This document shows positions 59,113 through 64,000 of a stretch of 64,000 nucleotides of DNA, one piece after another. Both the position numbers and the translations under genes were made by a program. Source of the DNA: an uncultured Pelagibacteraceae bacterium (GTDB lineage Bacteria > Pseudomonadota > Alphaproteobacteria > Pelagibacterales > Pelagibacteraceae). How positions within the stretch are numbered: the stretch's first letter is position 1; every line of letters begins with the position of its first letter. Location: assembly GCA_902613065.1 (NCBI GenBank), contig CACMFU010000001.1, positions 1-64,000 on the forward strand, read 5' to 3'. The notes below the pieces were generated by a model, which did not search any database, was not told the DNA's origin, and was given only the letters and a program-made list of their open reading frames with translations.

Positions 59113-60740
59113 TGAATAAATATAATCAGAACTTAGATAAAAATCCTTCAAATTATGTCCCGTTAACACCGCTTAGCTTTCTAGAAAGAGCAAAAGATAT
59201 TTATCCAAATTATGAGGCTTTAGTATATGAAACAAAATCTTTCACATGGACTGAAGTATTTAACAGGTGCATCAAATTTGCAAGTGCACTAGAGAAAATT
59301 GGTATTGTTGAAGGAGACACAGTTTCAGTTATGACCTTTAATACTCCAGAGATTTTTGAAGCACATTATTCTGTTCCTATGACAGGAGCCGTTTTAAATA
59401 CAATTAATTCAAGACTTGATGCAAAAACTGTTGCTTATATTTTAGAACACAGTGAAGCAAAAGTATTAATAATAGATAGACAATTGCATGCAGTTGCAGA
59501 AAAGGCTTTATCAACTTTAAAAGAAAAACCAATCGTAATTGATGTTCAAGATGATTTTGCTGACCAATCCTTGTTAAAAAAAATTGGAGATAGAGAATAT
59601 GAGGAATTTTTAAGCACCGGTGATGAAAATTATATTTGGAAAAAACCAAAGGATGAATGGCAAGCAATTTCTTTAAGTTATACGTCTGGAACAACCGGAA
59701 ACCCAAAAGGTGTTGTTTATCATCATAGAGGCTCTTATTTAATGTCAACAGGTAGTGCTGTTGCTTGGAATATGCCAAATAGATTAAATTTTTTAACAGT
59801 TGTACCAATGTTCCACTGTAATGGATGGGGGTACCCGTGGACAATACCAATGTTAAATGGAAAAACAGTTTGTTTAAGAGCTATTGATGTAAAAAAAATA
59901 TTTGAATTAATTGAAAAGCACGACATTACCCATTTTGGAGGTGCACCTATTGTACTTAATATGATAACAGGTGCATCACAAAATGATATCAAAGAATTAA
60001 AAAATAAAGTTTATGTTTTAACTGCTGGAGCACCACCTCCAAGTATTATTTTCAAAAAAATGAAAGCATTAGGATTTGAGGTAATGCATGTCTATGGTTT
60101 AACTGAAACATATGGACATGTTTTACAATGTGCTTGGAATGATGAATGGAATGGTTTTGAAGAAGATAAAATTAATGAAATTAAAGCAAGGCAAGGTGTG
60201 AGGTTTCCAAACACAGAAGGAGTGGTTGTTTTAGATCCAGAAACTATGAAACCTGTACCTAAGGATGGAGAAACCATTGGCGAGATAATGATCAAAGGTA
60301 ATGTTGTTATGAAAGGGTATTTTAAAGACAAAGAGGCCACTGAAAAGGCTATGAAAGATGGATGGTTTCACTCTGGTGATTTGGCAGTTATTTATCCAGA
60401 TGGATACATTAAGGTTAAAGATAGGTCTAAAGATATTATTATTTCAGGTGGAGAGAATATTTCTTCTATCGAAATCGAAAACACACTTTCTAAGCACCCA
60501 GCTGTTTCAATTGTTGCAGTAGTAGCAAAACCAGATGAGAAATGGGGAGAAGTTCCATGTGCATTTATAGAGAAAGTGGCAGATAAAGAGACAAATGAAA
60601 AAGAATTAATCGATTTTTGTAGAGAAACTCTAGCAGGGTTCAAAATTCCAAAAAAAATAGACTTCTGTGAACTTCCAAAAACATCAACAGGCAAAATCCA
60701 AAAATTTGAATTAAGAAAAAGAGCTAAGGAACTTACTTAG
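59112..60740 (+). CDS. dmdB: Acyl-CoA synthetase, DmdB-type (methylmercaptopropionate-CoA ligase)
   Basis: LSYTSGTTGNPKGVVYHHRG, HVYGLTETYGHV, GWFHSGDLAVIYPDGYIKVKDRSKDIIISGGENISSIE; adjacent to dmdA. Confidence 0.85.
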   Translation: MNKYNQNLDKNPSNYVPLTPLSFLERAKDIYPNYEALVYETKSFTWTEVFNRCIKFASALEKIGIVEGDTVSVMTFNTPEIFEAHYSVPMTGAVLNTINSRLDAKTVAYILEHSEAKVLIIDRQLHAVAEKALSTLKEKPIVIDVQDDFADQSLLKKIGDREYEEFLSTGDENYIWKKPKDEWQAISLSYTSGTTGNPKGVVYHHRGSYLMSTGSAVAWNMPNRLNFLTVVPMFHCNGWGYPWTIPMLNGKTVCLRAIDVKKIFELIEKHDITHFGGAPIVLNMITGASQNDIKELKNKVYVLTAGAPPPSIIFKKMKALGFEVMHVYGLTETYGHVLQCAWNDEWNGFEEDKINEIKARQGVRFPNTEGVVVLDPETMKPVPKDGETIGEIMIKGNVVMKGYFKDKEATEKAMKDGWFHSGDLAVIYPDGYIKVKDRSKDIIISGGENISSIEIENTLSKHPAVSIVAVVAKPDEKWGEVPCAFIEKVADKETNEKELIDFCRETLAGFKIPKKIDFCELPKTSTGKIQKFELRKRAKELT

Positions 60741-60804
60741 ATTTCTTTCAAATAAACAACTTACTTTCTTTACAAATAGATAAAAAAATGACACTAAGCT
60801 AAAA

Positions 60805-61914
60805 ATGAAAAACTTTTCTATTGCAAAATCAAGAAGACTTAGAGGTACGCCTTATACATCAAGAATTGAAAAACAAGGAGTTACTGCTTACACAATATAT
60901 AACCATATGTTGCTTCCCGCTGCATTTGGTTCTTTAGAAGACTCATATCATCATTTAAAAGAACATGTTCAAGTTTGGGATGTGGCCGCTGAGAGACAAG
61001 TAGAGATTACTGGAAAAGATGCGGCAAAATTGGTTCAACTTATGACTTGTAGAGATCTTTCAAAATCAAAAGATGGAAGATGTTATTATTGTCCAATTAT
61101 AGATGATAATGCTGGATTAATTAATGACCCAGTTGTTCTAAGATTTAATGAGAATAAATGGTGGGTTTCTATTGCAGATACAGATGTAATCTTATTTGCT
61201 AAAGGATTGGCAATTGGGAATAAATTTGATGTAAATATTATCGAACCTGAAGTTGATATTATGGCTGTGCAAGGGCCTAAATCATTTAAATTAATGGAAA
61301 AGGTTTTTGGTGAAAAAATAACAAATTTAAAATTTTTTGGTTTTGATTATTTTGATTTTACTGGAGCCAAACATTTAATTGCTCAATCAGGATGGTCTAA
61401 ACAAGGTGGATATGAAATTTATGTAGAGAATAATGAGGCGGGTTTAAAACTATACGATCATTTATTTGAAATCGGAGATGAGTTTAATATTAGAGCAGGA
61501 TGTCCTAATTTAATTGAACGTATTGAAAGTGGATTACTTTCTCAAGGAAACGATATGGACAATGGAGACAACCCATACGAATGTGGCTTTGATAAATATA
61601 TTAATATTGACAGTGACGTTGAATTCTTAGGAAAAGAGAAATTAAAAAAAATAAAGTCTGAAGGAATTAAAAGAAAACTAATGGGCGTTAAAATTGATAC
61701 TGATAAAATAAGCGTAACTGGTTCAATCAATTTAACAGATGAAAAAAATAATATAATCGGAGAACTAAGATCAGGTTGTTACAATCCAACTTTTAAACAG
61801 GTAATTGGTATAGCTATGATAAAAAAACCATATTTTGAAGCAAAGCAAACATTCAAAATTGATATAAATGGTAATAGTTTTAACGGAACAGTTTGCGATT
61901 TACCTTTCATTTAG
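60805..61914 (+). CDS. dmdA: Dimethylsulfoniopropionate demethylase
   Basis: 369 aa GcvT-fold; [79 protein letters not shown] resembles Pelagibacter DmdA. Confidence 0.93.
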   Translation: MKNFSIAKSRRLRGTPYTSRIEKQGVTAYTIYNHMLLPAAFGSLEDSYHHLKEHVQVWDVAAERQVEITGKDAAKLVQLMTCRDLSKSKDGRCYYCPIIDDNAGLINDPVVLRFNENKWWVSIADTDVILFAKGLAIGNKFDVNIIEPEVDIMAVQGPKSFKLMEKVFGEKITNLKFFGFDYFDFTGAKHLIAQSGWSKQGGYEIYVENNEAGLKLYDHLFEIGDEFNIRAGCPNLIERIESGLLSQGNDMDNGDNPYECGFDKYINIDSDVEFLGKEKLKKIKSEGIKRKLMGVKIDTDKISVTGSINLTDEKNNIIGELRSGCYNPTFKQVIGIAMIKKPYFEAKQTFKIDINGNSFNGTVCDLPFI

Positions 61915-61928
61915 TATAAATCTTTAAA

Positions 61929-62939
61929 ATGACTAATATAGCTATCATCGGTGCAACCGGTAATGTTGGAAGGAAGACTCTAGAAGTTATAGAAAAAAAA
62001 GATATTAAATTTGATAACCTTTTTTTAGTTGCTTCTTCTAATAGTGCTGGAAAAAAAATAAGTTTTAAAGGCAAAGATTACGAAGTCTATGATCTTGAAA
62101 AATATGATTTTTCAAATGCGAATATAACTTTTTTTGCAGCAGGTGGTAAAATTGCAGAACAATATGCAGAAAGTGCAGCAAAATTAACAACTGTAATTGA
62201 TAATTCCAGTTTTTTTAGAATGGACCCCGATGTTCCACTTATTGTGCCTCAAGTGAATGCAGAAAAAATTAATGAAATGAAAAAAAATATTGTGGCAAAT
62301 CCTAACTGCTCAACAGCTCAGTTAGTATTAGCTCTTAAACCATTACATGATTTATATAAAATAAAAAGGGTAATAGTTTCTACCTATCAATCTGTTTCTG
62401 GAGGCGGAAAAGCACCTATGGATGAATTGATTGAACAAACTAAATCTTATCTTGATGGAAATCCTGTTCAATCTAAAAATTTTACTAAACAAATAGCATT
62501 CAATATAATTCCTCACATTGATGTTTTTTCGGATGATGGATACACAAAAGAAGAATTGAAAATGACTAATGAAACAAAAAAAATACTTGATAATAATATA
62601 GAGTTAACAGCTACGTGCGTTAGAATTCCTGTTCTAGTATCACATTCAGAGTCAGTAAATATAGAGTTTGAAAATCCTTACTCTCTTGATCAAATCAGAG
62701 AGGCATTAAATAATGCTGATGGTTGTAGAGTTATAGATAAAAGAGAAAATGGAGGATATAGTACACCAATAGAAGCAACTGGTAGTGATGAAACATTTAT
62801 CTCCAGAATTAGAGATGATAAGACAAAAGAGAACTCAATTAATTTGTGGATCGTTTCAGACAACCTATTAAGAGGAGCCGCATTGAATTCTGTTGAAATT
62901 GCAGAAACAATAATGAAAGCAAATCAAAATGGAAAATAA
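61929..62939 (+). CDS. asd: Aspartate-semialdehyde dehydrogenase
   Basis: IIGATGNVGRKTLEVI, NPNCSTAQLVLALKPLHD, STYQSVSGGGKAPMDEL. Confidence 0.95.
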   Translation: MTNIAIIGATGNVGRKTLEVIEKKDIKFDNLFLVASSNSAGKKISFKGKDYEVYDLEKYDFSNANITFFAAGGKIAEQYAESAAKLTTVIDNSSFFRMDPDVPLIVPQVNAEKINEMKKNIVANPNCSTAQLVLALKPLHDLYKIKRVIVSTYQSVSGGGKAPMDELIEQTKSYLDGNPVQSKNFTKQIAFNIIPHIDVFSDDGYTKEELKMTNETKKILDNNIELTATCVRIPVLVSHSESVNIEFENPYSLDQIREALNNADGCRVIDKRENGGYSTPIEATGSDETFISRIRDDKTKENSINLWIVSDNLLRGAALNSVEIAETIMKANQNGK

Positions 62940-63309
62940 TCCTTTATCTCCTCACATTCAAATTTATAGATGGCATATTTCATCTTTAGTTTCAATATCT
63001 CATAGAATTACTGGAATAATAAATATATTAGCAATAACTTTAATTTGTATTTTTTTTATATTTTTTTCATTTAGTGAAGAAAGTCATGAATTTATAAAGT
63101 TATTCCTCCAATCTATTATTGGAAAATTTTTCATATTGGGTATTACATGGTCTTTTAGTTTCCAAATCTTAAGTGAGATAAGACATTTAATCATGGATTT
63201 TGGTTATGGATTTGAATTAAAAACCACAAAAATTACAGGATTAATTGTAATATTTGGATCTTTTGTATTAACCGTTTCAATTTATTTAATAGGACGAAAT
63301 TTATTGTAA
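62929..63309 (+). CDS. sdhC: Succinate dehydrogenase cytochrome b556 subunit
   Basis: RPLSPHIQIY-like start (NPLSPHIQIYRWHISSLVSISHRITG), GIRHLIMDFGY-like. Confidence 0.95.
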   Translation: MENNPLSPHIQIYRWHISSLVSISHRITGIINILAITLICIFFIFFSFSEESHEFIKLFLQSIIGKFFILGITWSFSFQILSEIRHLIMDFGYGFELKTTKITGLIVIFGSFVLTVSIYLIGRNLL

Positions 63310-63638
63310 TGAGAGCAGTAACAAAAAAATGGGTATTTTTAAAGGTGAGTTCTCTAATATTAGTACCTTTGATGTTATGGTTTGCTTTAAATTTGGTTAG
63401 TATTTATGATAAAAGTTACTTAGAGATATTAACTTTTCTAACTTCTCAACCTTCAAAGTTTATATTTAGTCTATTTCTTATTTTTGCGTACTTTTTCTCA
63501 GCATTAAGCATAAGTGAGGTTTTTGAAGACTATATTAAAGACGAAAAAATCAAAAATGCCGCAAACAAAGCTTTAAATTTTTTTGCTATAACAATTCCTT
63601 TAATTACAATATTTGCGGTATTTAAACTAACTATATGA
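63309..63638 (+). CDS. sdhD: Succinate dehydrogenase hydrophobic membrane anchor subunit
   Basis: Three-TM 109 aa between sdhC and sdh[13 protein letters not shown]. Confidence 0.88.
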   Translation: MRAVTKKWVFLKVSSLILVPLMLWFALNLVSIYDKSYLEILTFLTSQPSKFIFSLFLIFAYFFSALSISEVFEDYIKDEKIKNAANKALNFFAITIPLITIFAVFKLTI

Positions 63639-64000
63639 AATCTTATAATATTATAGATCATGAATACGATGTCGTTGTCCTTGGTGCTGGAGGTTCTGGC
63701 CTAAGAGCTGCGGTTGGCTTAAGTGAAGCTGGATTAAAAACTGCATGCATTTCTAAAGTCTTTCCAACTAGAAGTCATACATCAGCTGCCCAAGGTGGAA
63801 TTTCAGCAGCCCTTGGAAACATGGGAGAAGACGATTGGCGTTGGCATATGTACGATACTGTAAAAGGAGCAGATTGGTTAGGCGATCAAGATAGTATTGA
63901 ATATTTGTGTAAGGAAGCTCCAAAAGCAGTACTAGAATTAGAAAAGTATGGTGTTCCTTTTAGTAGAACAGAAGATGGAAAAATTTATCAAAGACCATTT
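63635..64000 (+). CDS. sdhA: Succinate dehydrogenase flavoprotein subunit, 5' part (truncated by window end)
   Basis: Translation [86 protein letters not shown]; not in ORF track. Confidence 0.97.
   Translation, partial: MKSYNIIDHEYDVVVLGAGGSGLRAAVGLSEAGLKTACISKVFPTRSHTSAAQGGISAALGNMGEDDWRWHMYDTVKGADWLGDQDSIEYLCKEAPKAVLELEKYGVPFSRTEDGKIYQRPF

Noticed and set aside
59404-59850. 148-aa antisense ORF within dmdB
   Set aside because: Lies opposite a well-conserved CDS; low-complexity His/Leu-rich translation typical of antisense frames in AT-rich genes.
1-64000. CRISPR arrays, transposons/integrases, prophage genes, tRNA/rRNA genes
   Set aside because: Looked for direct-repeat arrays, transposase/integrase motifs and tRNA-like cloverleaves; none could be supported by eye. 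A tRNAscan/Infernal run would be decisive.

Overview
This 64 kb window is AT-rich, densely packed bacterial chromosome. Gene content, gene order and very short spacers look like a streamlined marine alphaproteobacterium of the SAR11/Pelagibacter type (inference from protein content; no search was run). I saw no mobile elements, CRISPR arrays, tRNA or rRNA genes. Main blocks are: folD and a TPR/OGT-like (GT41) gene; a YbbAP-type ABC system diverging from tesA; a light-linked locus with a PhrB-like photolyase, a DUF2256 micro-ORF missing from the ORF track, and a FAD-domain photolyase homologue; argG; BI-1, yciB and hspQ; ccmCDEFGH; a tandem pair of FMN alpha-hydroxyacid oxidases followed by other alcohol/hydroxyacid enzymes and a two-ATPase ABC importer; a TRAP transporter whose DctM has a long coiled-coil tail; panE, an AMP-ligase and ggt; ftsY, dapF, ffh, rpsP, trmD, rplS; leuCDB; dmdC-dmdB-dmdA (DMSP demethylation); asd and sdhCDA. 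The strongest items for follow-up are: (1) a compact pseudoknotted RNA of about 98 nt immediately upstream of ffh; (2) a 16-bp hairpin with a 22-nt pyrimidine-rich, anti-SD-like loop upstream of ccmC; (3) an ABC importer whose two ATPases are complementarily degenerate; (4) a PhrB-family photolyase that lacks the expected CxxC Fe-S motif, next to a photolyase homologue with possibly permuted domains; (5) S16 and L19 with low-complexity tails and no rimM between rpsP and trmD.
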